Assembly: GCA_012841485.1 (NCBI GenBank)
Contig: DUUU01000432.1
Location: 1 to 13,939 of the forward strand
Source: Armatimonadota bacterium
GTDB taxonomy: Bacteria > Armatimonadota > JAAZEB01
Length of the DNA: 13,939 nucleotides
Direction of reading: 5' to 3'
Shown: positions 7,334 through 13,331 of the stretch, in pieces
How the letters are laid out: every line of letters starts with the position of its first letter
Position numbering within the stretch: the first letter of the stretch is position 1
Position numbers and translations under genes: made by a program
The notes under the pieces: model-generated
The model's input: the letters and a program-made list of their open reading frames with translations, nothing else
Database searches by the model: none
Told to the model about the DNA's origin: nothing

Positions 7334-7350
7334 GCTCTTGAGGCAAGAGC
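7334..7350. repeat. Perfect 7-bp inverted repeat upstream of the hsp20 promoter
   Basis: GCTCTTG (7334-7340), spacer AGG, CAAGAGC (7344-7350). It lies about 60 bases before the -35 element and could be an upstream operator, or a tight hairpin in read-through RNA. The CTTGAG part resembles one HspR (HAIR) half-site, but the correctly spaced partner is missing. Confidence 0.4.
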
Positions 7351-7410
7351 GAACTGTCTGGAGTGCGACGGCGCAAGGTGGCGGGGTTTGGCCTGCGGTT
7401 GCGCGGTGTA

Positions 7411-7439
7411 TTGAAGTACGACTGCGTATGTGCTAAGAT
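7411..7439 (+). promoter_or_regulatory. Sigma-70 type promoter with extended -10 for hsp20-lon
   Basis: TTGAAG (7411-7416), a 17-base spacer, TGC, then TAAGAT (7434-7439). The spacing is ideal and the TGn extension matches the promoter seen at 4738-4767, which suggests both use the main sigma factor. Predicted start is 7445-7447. No CIRCE operator is visible. Confidence 0.75.
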
Positions 7440-7445
7440 GAAGGG

Positions 7446-7530
7446 CGATGGCGAATCACCTTGCCGTGGGGTCTGCGCGGTAGCGCCGGGCGGCTGGAAG
7501 CCGGCCGAATGGGCGGCCGGGCCGCCATCG
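7446..7530 (+). promoter_or_regulatory. Structured 5' leader of the hsp20-lon mRNA
   Basis: CGATGGCG (7446-7453), at the predicted RNA 5' end, is perfectly complementary to CGCCATCG (7523-7530). Inside this 8-bp closing stem are two hairpins: GCGC/GCGC (7475-7478 with 7483-7486) and a 7-bp CCGGCCG/CGGCCGG (7501-7507 with 7514-7520, loop AATGGG). The ribosome-binding region at 7557-7571 lies outside the closed structure. It does, however, contain GATGG (7561-7565), which can pair with the same CCATC at 7525-7529. The geometry would allow alternative folds. No known riboswitch or ROSE/fourU thermometer is recognised. Confidence 0.45.
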
Positions 7531-7575
7531 GGAAGAGCGGAGTTCAATCACACTCAAGAGGATGGGTAGGGCGCG

Positions 7576-8061
7576 ATGAGCTTTACACGCTATGAAGACG
7601 TCATCCGGCAGATGGAGAAAGAGATGGAGCGCCTGACCGAAGGGTGGCGCGGCTTCTTCGACCCGATGCCGGTGCCAGGCCGTTTCTGGCAGCCTCGCAC
7701 GGATGTGTACGAGACGGAGCGCAACCTGGTCGTCAAGGTCGAGGCCGCCGGTTTGCGCGTCGATCCGGACACAGGCTCGCTTTCTGATGTGCGTGTTGAT
7801 CTTTCTCCGGATGGGCGCGTGCTCACCATCCGCGGCCAACGCGTGGAGGACTGCGACGAGTGCGTCGGCCGCGTGCGTTGGTACCGTTTTGAGATCTACT
7901 TCGGGCCGTTTGAGATCAGCATTCCGCTGCCGGGGGGCGTGGTCGTCGATCGCGAGAAGATCACCGGTAGTTACAAGGACGGGTTCCTGATTGTCATCTT
8001 GCCCAAGGTGGCCCGAGCAGAGCGCTCTGTGGTACACACGATTCCCGTCACCGGAGAATGA
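7576..8061 (+). CDS. Small heat-shock protein, Hsp20/alpha-crystallin family
   Basis: This 161-residue ATP-independent cytosolic holdase binds unfolding proteins. ATG 7576 follows GTAGGG (spacing 4). The N-terminal arm is amphipathic (RYEDVIRQMEKEMERLTEGW, 5-24). The alpha-crystallin domain starts near residue 41 with RTDVYETERNLVVKVEAAGL, continues through DVRVDLSPDGRVLTIRGQR, and closes with the hallmark GSYKDGFLIVILPK (about 130-143). The C-terminal tail has the conserved I-x-I/V docking motif as IPV (157-159). An acidic/Cys-bearing segment, EDCDECVGRVRW, lies in the loop before the FGPFEISIPLP strand, a slightly unusual pair of cysteines. It is followed after 89 bases by lon, forming a proteostasis operon under the promoter at 7411-7439. 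Confidence 0.95.
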   Translation: MSFTRYEDVIRQMEKEMERLTEGWRGFFDPMPVPGRFWQPRTDVYETERNLVVKVEAAGLRVDPDTGSLSDVRVDLSPDGRVLTIRGQRVEDCDECVGRVRWYRFEIYFGPFEISIPLPGGVVVDREKITGSYKDGFLIVILPKVARAERSVVHTIPVTGE

Positions 8062-8069
8062 CCCGCCAA

Positions 8070-8092
8070 GCGGTCGACCGCCCTGACGGCGG
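8070..8092. repeat. 12-bp palindrome plus hairpin in the hsp20-lon gap
   Basis: GCGGTCGACCGC (8070-8081) is a perfect 12-bp palindrome, nine bases after the hsp20 stop. Overlapping it, CCGCC (8078-8082) can pair with GGCGG (8088-8092) around a 5-base loop. A further dyad, ACTGA/TCAGT (8120-8124 with 8135-8139), precedes the lon ribosome-binding site. These could be an operator, an RNA-processing or decay element, or chance in GC-rich sequence. Confidence 0.4.
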
Positions 8093-8150
8093 AAGTGGGA
8101 AGTGACAGCCGGCCCATGAACTGAGGCTTATGAGTCAGTGAGGATAGGCG

Positions 8151-10619
8151 ATGGATGTAAACGAGGGACAGACCCCAACCCCAACGGGTGGTGAAGAGAG
8201 CGGCGTCAGCATTCCGGAGGAGTTGAGCCTGCTGCCGCTGCGCGACACCGTGCTCTTTCCCGTGGTGGTGGTCCCCCTGGCCGTATCGCGCGAGAGTTCC
8301 GTCAAGCTGATCGATGATGCCGCGGTATCAGGGAGCCGGGTGATCGGTACGGTGGCGATGAAGTCGCCCGAGATCGAGAAGCCGACGCTGGATGACGTCT
8401 ATCGGATCGGCACGGCCGCCGTCATCCACACGATGCTGAAGCTGCCCGAGGGCGTCCGCCTCATCGTGCAGGGGCTCCGGCGCATCGAGATCCTGGAGTG
8501 CTTGCAGACAGAGCCGTACCTGCGCGTGCGCGTGCGCGTGCTTCCAGAAGACACCCCAGAGGCAGAGCTTCCCCCGGATGCGCAGATGGAGATGGAGGCG
8601 CTGCGCCGCAGCGTGGGCGCCCTCTTCCAGAAGGTCGTCTCGCTCTCGCCCGATCTGCCCGATGAGCTGCAAGCGATCCCGCAGAATGTACAGGAAGCTC
8701 ACGTCCTGGCGGATCTCATCTGCGCGCACATTCGCATGCCGATCCAGGAGAAGCAGGAGCTGCTGGAGATCATCGACGTGCGCGAGCGCCTGCGTCGGCT
8801 CGCCTCGCTGCTCAACCGCGATCTGGAGATTCTGGAGCTTCAGACGAAGATCCAGTCGCAGGTGCATACCGAGCTCGGGAAGATGCAGCGTGACTACTAC
8901 CTCCGCGAGCAGCTCAAGCAGATCCAGAAGGAGCTGGGCGAAACGGACGAGCGCACCGCGGAGATCGAGGAGCTGCGCGCGAAGATCGAGGCCGCGGAGA
9001 TGCCCGAGGAAGCACGCAAGGAGGCGGACCGCGAGCTGGACCGCCTCTCAAAGATGCCGCCGCAAGCCGCGGAGTACACTGTCGCCCGCACCTATATCGA
9101 CTGGCTCGTCACGCTCCCCTGGAACACCAGCACCGAGGACAACCTCGACATGCGCGAGGTACGCGAGGTGCTCGATGCGGATCACTATGGCATCGAGAAG
9201 GTGAAGGAGCGCATCCTGGAGTATCTGGCGGTGCGCAAATTCAACCCGGAGAGCCATCGCCACCCGATCCTCTGCTTCGCCGGCCCTCCCGGCGTAGGCA
9301 AGACGTCGCTCGGCAAGTCCATCGCGCGCGCCCTCGGCCGCAAGTTCTTCCGCATGTCGTTGGGTGGCATCCGCGATGAGGCGGAGATCCGTGGGCACCG
9401 GCGCACCTATATTGGCGCGCTCCCGGGCCAGATCATCCAGGGCATCCGGCGCGCCGGCTCGAACAACCCCCTCTTCATGCTCGACGAGATCGATAAGGTG
9501 GGCGCCGATTTCCGCGGCGACCCCTCCTCGGCGCTCCTGGAAGTGCTCGATCCGGAACAGAATGGCACCTTCCGTGACCACTACCTGGATGTGCCGTTCG
9601 ATCTGTCGCGGGTGTTGTTCATCACCACCGCCAACGTGCTGGATACCATTCTGCCACCCCTGCGCGACCGCATGGAGATCATCGAGCTTTCTGGCTACAC
9701 GGAGCAGGAGAAGCTTCAGATCGCGCGCCGGCACCTCGTGCCCAAGCAGATGAGCGAGCATGGCCTGACCCCCGAGCATATCCGTTGGGAGGACGACGGG
9801 ATCCGGGCCATCGTCCTGGGCTACACGCGCGAGGCGGGCGTGCGTAACCTGGAGCGCGAGGTCGCCGCCGTCTGCCGCAAGGTGACGCGCGAGTTTGCCG
9901 AGGGCCGCACCGAGCTGGCGGTGATCGACAGCGAGGCGGTGCGCCGCTATCTGGGCGTGCCGCGGTTTGAATATGAGGAGATAGCGGAGCGCACTTCGCA
10001 GGCGGGTGTCGCCACGGGGCTGGCGTGGACGCCGGTCGGCGGCGATGTGATGTTCATCGAGGCGACCGCCATGCCCGGCGGGCGCTCGCTGATGCTGACC
10101 GGGCAGTTGGGCGATGTGATGAAGGAGTCGGCCCAGGCAGCGCTCAGCTTCGTGCGCTCGCACGCGGCCGAACTAGGGATCGATGCCACCTTCTTCCGGC
10201 GCAACGACATCCACGTTCATGTGCCGGCGGGGGCGATCCCGAAGGATGGACCCTCCGCGGGCGTCACAATGGCGACCGCCATCGCCTCGCTCGCCACCGG
10301 CCGGCGCGTGCGCAGTGATGTGGCGATGACCGGCGAGATCACGCTCACCGGCCGTGTTCTCCCCGTGGGTGGCATCAAGGAGAAGGTGCTCGCGGCACAC
10401 CGTGCTGGCCTGAAGCGGGTTATTCTTCCGGAGCGCAACCGCAAGGATATGCTGGAGGACGTGCCGGAGGAGGTGCGCCAGAGCATTCAGATCGAGTATG
10501 CGGATACGGTGCGTCGCGTGCTCGATTGGGTCCTCGAGCCAGAGGAAGCCGCGCCCGCCGCTGAGGAGACCAGCCCGCGACAGGGGCAGGCTACTCCCGA
10601 GCGGATCGCCGCCCCCTGA
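8151..10619 (+). CDS. lon: ATP-dependent Lon protease
   Basis: This 822-residue, full-length cytosolic AAA+ serine protease degrades misfolded and regulatory proteins. ATG 8151 has GAGGA (8140-8144) six bases upstream. Domains in order: substrate-binding LON N-terminal domain (about 24-225, [18 protein letters not shown]); helical linker with coiled coil (about 225-330, [20 protein letters not shown]); AAA+ ATPase with Walker A GPPGVGKT at 378-385, Walker B LFMLDE at 441-446 and the pore segment [22 protein letters not shown]; protease domain with catalytic Ser702 in PKDGPSAG and Lys745 in GGIKEK, 43 residues apart as in E. coli Lon. The C-terminus carries an Ala/Glu/Pro-rich tail (about 797-822) beyond the usual end. 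A GCGCGT-type tandem hexamer near 8523-8540 encodes RVRVRV. It is co-transcribed with hsp20, so substrates held by the small chaperone may pass to Lon (inference). The helical linker and single AAA domain identify type LonA, not membrane LonB. Confidence 0.99.
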   Translation: MDVNEGQTPTPTGGEESGVSIPEELSLLPLRDTVLFPVVVVPLAVSRESSVKLIDDAAVSGSRVIGTVAMKSPEIEKPTLDDVYRIGTAAVIHTMLKLPEGVRLIVQGLRRIEILECLQTEPYLRVRVRVLPEDTPEAELPPDAQMEMEALRRSVGALFQKVVSLSPDLPDELQAIPQNVQEAHVLADLICAHIRMPIQEKQELLEIIDVRERLRRLASLLNRDLEILELQTKIQSQVHTELGKMQRDYYLREQLKQIQKELGETDERTAEIEELRAKIEAAEMPEEARKEADRELDRLSKMPPQAAEYTVARTYIDWLVTLPWNTSTEDNLDMREVREVLDADHYGIEKVKERILEYLAVRKFNPESHRHPILCFAGPPGVGKTSLGKSIARALGRKFFRMSLGGIRDEAEIRGHRRTYIGALPGQIIQGIRRAGSNNPLFMLDEIDKVGADFRGDPSSALLEVLDPEQNGTFRDHYLDVPFDLSRVLFITTANVLDTILPPLRDRMEIIELSGYTEQEKLQIARRHLVPKQMSEHGLTPEHIRWEDDGIRAIVLGYTREAGVRNLEREVAAVCRKVTREFAEGRTELAVIDSEAVRRYLGVPRFEYEEIAERTSQAGVATGLAWTPVGGDVMFIEATAMPGGRSLMLTGQLGDVMKESAQAALSFVRSHAAELGIDATFFRRNDIHVHVPAGAIPKDGPSAGVTMATAIASLATGRRVRSDVAMTGEITLTGRVLPVGGIKEKVLAAHRAGLKRVILPERNRKDMLEDVPEEVRQSIQIEYADTVRRVLDWVLEPEEAAPAAEETSPRQGQATPERIAAP

Positions 10620-10632
10620 CGCCGGTCAATCC

Positions 10633-10692
10633 CGCCACAAAAGCGTGGCGTGCTTGCACAGGCCGCTTGCCTTTGAGGGCAGCGGCCTGTTT
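10633..10692 (+). terminator. Double-hairpin terminator after lon
   Basis: The first hairpin is CGCCAC (10633-10638)/GTGGCG (10645-10650), loop AAAAGC. The second and stronger one is CAGGCCGCT (10659-10667)/AGCGGCCTG (10681-10689), with an inner GCC/GGC pairing and one bulged T, followed by TTT at 10690-10692. The second one is a plausible intrinsic terminator although its T run is short. Confidence 0.65.
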
Positions 10693-10767
10693 GCCTGCCG
10701 GCCTGGCCGCCATGCCTGTTTCGCCGGATATCGGTTCGGGTAACACCATTTCCAATTCACAGGGACC

Positions 10768-10807
10768 GGGCGCCCGTCATGGCCTGGATGCGGATCGGGG
10801 CGCCCGT
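10768..10807. repeat. Pair of identical palindromic 10-mers, 30 bases apart
   Basis: GGGCGCCCGT occurs at 10768-10777 and again at 10798-10807. Its first eight bases are a perfect palindrome, and the two copies are 30 bases apart, close to three helical turns, as expected of a dimer-pair operator. Alternatively they pair with each other as an 8-bp hairpin with a 22-base loop. The rest of the 284-base spacer (10620-10903) holds no recognisable gene and no convincing promoter; TAACAC at 10741-10746 is only a weak -10 candidate. Confidence 0.4.
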
Positions 10808-10903
10808 AGTGAGCACCCGTCTGGTGGAAGGAGCGCCTTGCCAGGGCGCGCCGGCGGGGTCCGCAGGCCACGCATGGGCAATCGCGGGGAACAGGAGCAG
10901 GGG

Positions 10904-11137
10904 ATGGGCTACCAGAAAGGCGGCGGCGCCGAGGCGGATCTGGTTGAGCTGGTGGAGGAATCGCTCCTGGAAGACGAGCAGGTGCGCTCGCAGTGGATCG
11001 AGGTCTCTCGGGAAGAGGGGGTCATCTACCTGCGGGGGCGCGCCCCGAACGCCCGGGCGCGAGAAGCAGCGACTCGCGCGGCTGCCCGGGTTCCTGGGGT
11101 GCACGCGGTAGTGAACGAGCTGGAGATTCGCCCCTAG
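10904..11137 (+). CDS. Small BON-domain protein, cytosolic
   Basis: The 77-residue protein starts at ATG 10904, chosen because AGGAG (10893-10897) is six bases upstream. ATG 10874 in the same frame has no such site. Nearly the whole protein is one BON domain (about 12-76): VEESLLEDEQVRS, then strand IEVSREEGVIYLRGRAPNARAREAATRAAARVPGVHAVVNELEI, with the hallmark G in LRG and the GV-x-x-VVN-x-L ending. BON domains are known from OsmY and secretins, where they bind membranes or phospholipids, and from BON-LysM proteins such as YgaU/Kbp. Here there is no signal peptide and no LysM, so the protein should stay in the cytoplasm, and its function is unknown. The last 116 bases overlap, tail to tail, the SteB-like gene on the other strand. 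Confidence 0.8.
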   Translation: MGYQKGGGAEADLVELVEESLLEDEQVRSQWIEVSREEGVIYLRGRAPNARAREAATRAAARVPGVHAVVNELEIRP

Positions 11138-12032
11138 GCATCGGCTCCAGATCGAGATCGGGAAGGACCTGGGCCGCCGAGGGCTTCGTGCCATAGTGGC
11201 CTTGCTTCCCTGCCAGTGCCAGCACCAGGGCGATTTTCCCGACAGCGGTGTCGAGGCTATCGACGGTCGTCAGGCTGTAGCGAGCGAAGTACGCCATCAG
11301 CGAGAGGGGGCACTCCGCGCGCTCGCACGCCACCGCGGCGATCCCCTCTTCGCGAAGCACGTCCGCGATCCGCGCCTGGATGGAGGTGCCGTCGGACATC
11401 GCCTGGGCCTGCTCCTCCGTGGCATCGCCCGCGATCAGCGTGACGGCATCGATGGGGAGCGCATAGTCGCCATCCAAGGCGAGGCCGGGCGAGAACTCTC
11501 CGATCACTCGCAGCAGATCCGGTTCGTTGCCCCGCACGATGGCGCGCGTGATGCGCGCCGCCAGTTGTCTTTCCGCGCGCGTAGTGTCCTGAGTATCAAT
11601 CCCACTGCGCGTCAGGATGATCTGGCGGCTGTTCGGGTTCTCTGGAAGTAGCGGCCCCTGCAAGGTGGTGATCGAGCCGACCGAGGCGCCCGCCGTGGCG
11701 AGCAGGTACTTTGTCTCTCGCACCAGACTGGCATCGATCCCCTGGCCGGTGATGATCAGGCCGATCCGCCTTTCGGCGAGACGCCCCTGCACCACCGCGG
11801 GGACCGTCTGCCGCAAGGCGTTCTCGAGGAGGCGTGCTTGCCCGCGCAGCTCCTCATTCTCGGCGCGCAGGCGGCGATCCTCCGCCTGAATTCGATCAAA
11901 CCCGCTCTTCAGGCGCCGGATCTGGCTCTCCACCGAAGGCGTGCCCACCATCGACGATCCGATCAGGATCCCCACGGCCAACGCCAGGAAGACCGCCACG
12001 AGACTCGCCACGTGATATCTTAGCTCGATCAA
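11022..12032 (-). CDS. SteB/MctB family membrane protein (annotated as copper transporter family)
   Basis: This membrane-anchored protein has 336 residues from the chosen TTG at 12032. That start gives the family N-terminus MIELRYHVASLVAVFLALAVG and has GAGG five bases upstream; GTG at 12050 adds six residues but lacks a well-spaced ribosome-binding site. One transmembrane helix spans about 8-27, followed by a coiled coil (about 35-75, SQIRRLKSGFDRIQAEDRRLRAENEEL by register), then a globular alpha/beta domain ending near GKQGHYGTKPSAAQVLP. Family knowledge: the M. tuberculosis relative Rv1698 was called MctB for copper export, and the Corynebacterium relative SteB acts with SteA in cell separation. 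The anchor plus coiled coil fits a divisome partner better than a pore. The tail (residues 299-336), rich in Pro, Arg and Ser, is encoded antisense to the BON gene. It lies 120 bases downstream of steA. Confidence 0.88.
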   Translation of the reverse strand: MIELRYHVASLVAVFLALAVGILIGSSMVGTPSVESQIRRLKSGFDRIQAEDRRLRAENEELRGQARLLENALRQTVPAVVQGRLAERRIGLIITGQGIDASLVRETKYLLATAGASVGSITTLQGPLLPENPNSRQIILTRSGIDTQDTTRAERQLAARITRAIVRGNEPDLLRVIGEFSPGLALDGDYALPIDAVTLIAGDATEEQAQAMSDGTSIQARIADVLREEGIAAVACERAECPLSLMAYFARYSLTTVDSLDTAVGKIALVLALAGKQGHYGTKPSAAQVLPDLDLEPMPRGESPARSLPRAPQEPGQPRESLLLAPGRSGRAPAGR

Positions 12033-12152
12033 CTCCGCCTCACTTGCCACTCACCGCAGATCTCTTTGTCACCTAGTTCGCCGACTCCTAAACTACTCCC
12101 TGGCCCGAGACAGGGTCCTGAAGCGCGAGCGAGTGACGAGTCAGCGCCTGGG
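12033..12152 (-). other. Short spacer between steA and the SteB-like gene
   Basis: This holds the ribosome-binding site of the downstream gene and a weak 5-bp dyad (CCCTG at 12098-12102 with CAGGG at 12111-12115). No clear promoter or terminator is seen, so the two genes are probably on one transcript. Confidence 0.4.
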
Positions 12153-13331
12153 CTAGAGATGGCGCAGCCAGAGCTGGAGACGGACGGCCAGGAGATCGAT
12201 GAAGGCGCGCGCGCTGTCGCTCACGGAGAGGATGACGAGCGTGAGCGTGACGGCGCCGACGAGCAGCCACACGATATCCAGGATGCGCCAGCCACGGTGG
12301 TAAAGGCGGCTGACGCCCTTGGCATCGACGAGGATGGAGCCCACCTTCAGGCGTGAGAGGAAGGTGCTGCTCATCCCTTTGCGCCCCTTGTCGAGGAAGT
12401 CTTGCAGCGAGAAGTGAGACCCGACCAGGACAATCAGTCGCGCGCCCTTGCGCTCCATGAGGATCATCGCGACATCCTCGCTGGTGCCGAGGGCTCGGAG
12501 CACGGACGCGGGGACTCCCAGCTTGCGCGTTCGGACCAGGCCCGGGGCTTGGGCGGCCTCATCCTCCGGTTCTGCGGAGGCCAGCGGGCGCGGGTAACCG
12601 TGGACGATCACCTCCGCGCCACAGCGCAGGGCTTCGTCACTCACGGAATCCATGTCGCCGAGGATGATATCGGGGCGCAGGCGCATCTCCAGGAGCGCGT
12701 CGGCGCCGCCATCCACGCCCACGAGAACCGGCCGTTTATCACGGACGTAGGGGAGGATCGCCTGGAGATCCTCGCGGTAGCCTTCACCCCGGACCACGAT
12801 GAGGACGTCGCGTCCATGGATGCGTGTTCGAAGCTCGGGGAGCGCGTGCTCATCAAAGAGAAGCGGCCACTCCTCGGAGAGGTAGTCGAGGGTGTTGCGT
12901 ACGAACGCCTCCATCTCGACGGAGATGTTGGCGCGCGCGCGTGCCAGCGCCTCCTCCAGGAGCGCGTGAGTGAAGGGCCGGGCCACGGCAATGCGGCGGC
13001 CGCCCTCATAGATTCCCCCATCCTCGCGGATCTCGATCATCGTGTCGGGGGCAATGCTCTCCATCAGCTCCGGGCCGGCGCTGTCAAAGATAGGGATGCC
13101 TGCCGCCAGGATCGCGCCCGGGCCGGCTGCCGGGTAGCGGCCGGTGAGCGAGACGGCGCAGTTGACGACAGCGGCCACCCGCCGGTCGATGAGCGCGTTG
13201 GCACAGACGATATCGATATCGGGGTGATCGATGATCGCAATATCGCCCCGGCGCAAGAGGGGGATGAGCTTCTTCGTTTTTCGTCCGGGGCGGCCGACGC
13301 CCCGAATGGCTCGCGCCAGGGGAAGACGCAT
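12153..13331 (-). CDS. steA: SteA-like cytokinetic ring protein (thiamine pyrophosphokinase-like fold)
   Basis: This 392-residue protein starts at ATG 13331, overlapping the recN stop by one base (TGATG). The N-terminal domain (about 1-165) contains KKLIPLLRRGDIAIIDHPDID and NTLDYLSEEWPLL. The middle domain is related to thiamine pyrophosphokinase: GVDGGADALLEMRLRPDIILGDMDS (205-229), where GDMDS stands for the GDxDS nucleotide-binding motif. Later come GTSEDVAMILM (282-292) and GSHFSLQDFLDKGRKGMSSTFLSRLKVG (304-331). One transmembrane helix near the C-terminus (about 351-371) anchors it with a short tail outside. In Corynebacterium, SteA is a septal protein acting with SteB upstream of peptidoglycan cleavage during daughter-cell separation. 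It is often misannotated as a thiamine pyrophosphokinase; the extra domains and helix argue against a metabolic kinase. An Ala/Glu-rich insert (251-262) follows the GDMDS region. Confidence 0.9.
   Translation of the reverse strand: MRLPLARAIRGVGRPGRKTKKLIPLLRRGDIAIIDHPDIDIVCANALIDRRVAAVVNCAVSLTGRYPAAGPGAILAAGIPIFDSAGPELMESIAPDTMIEIREDGGIYEGGRRIAVARPFTHALLEEALARARANISVEMEAFVRNTLDYLSEEWPLLFDEHALPELRTRIHGRDVLIVVRGEGYREDLQAILPYVRDKRPVLVGVDGGADALLEMRLRPDIILGDMDSVSDEALRCGAEVIVHGYPRPLASAEPEDEAAQAPGLVRTRKLGVPASVLRALGTSEDVAMILMERKGARLIVLVGSHFSLQDFLDKGRKGMSSTFLSRLKVGSILVDAKGVSRLYHRGWRILDIVWLLVGAVTLTLVILSVSDSARAFIDLLAVRLQLWLRHL

Noticed and set aside
7337..7558. HspR (HAIR) operator: CTTGAG at 7337-7342 and ACTCAAG at 7552-7558
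   Set aside because: A HAIR site needs the two halves about 7 bases apart; these are some 200 bases apart.
7363..7569. 68-codon plus-strand frame before hsp20
   Set aside because: It spans the predicted promoter and structured leader, has no ribosome-binding site, and its translation looks like non-coding GC-rich sequence.
8523..8540. Tandem GCGCGT-type hexamer repeat in lon as a phase-variation tract
   Set aside because: Only about three units, in-frame hexamers encoding RVRVRV in a beta strand; length change would not shift the frame.
9048..10163. 371-codon minus-strand frame inside lon
   Set aside because: Antisense shadow of the Lon ATPase and protease domains.
12153..13331. Calling the GDMDS protein a thiamine pyrophosphokinase
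   Set aside because: It is nearly twice the usual length, has an N-terminal extra domain and a C-terminal membrane helix, and sits between recN and a SteB-like gene, all pointing to SteA.
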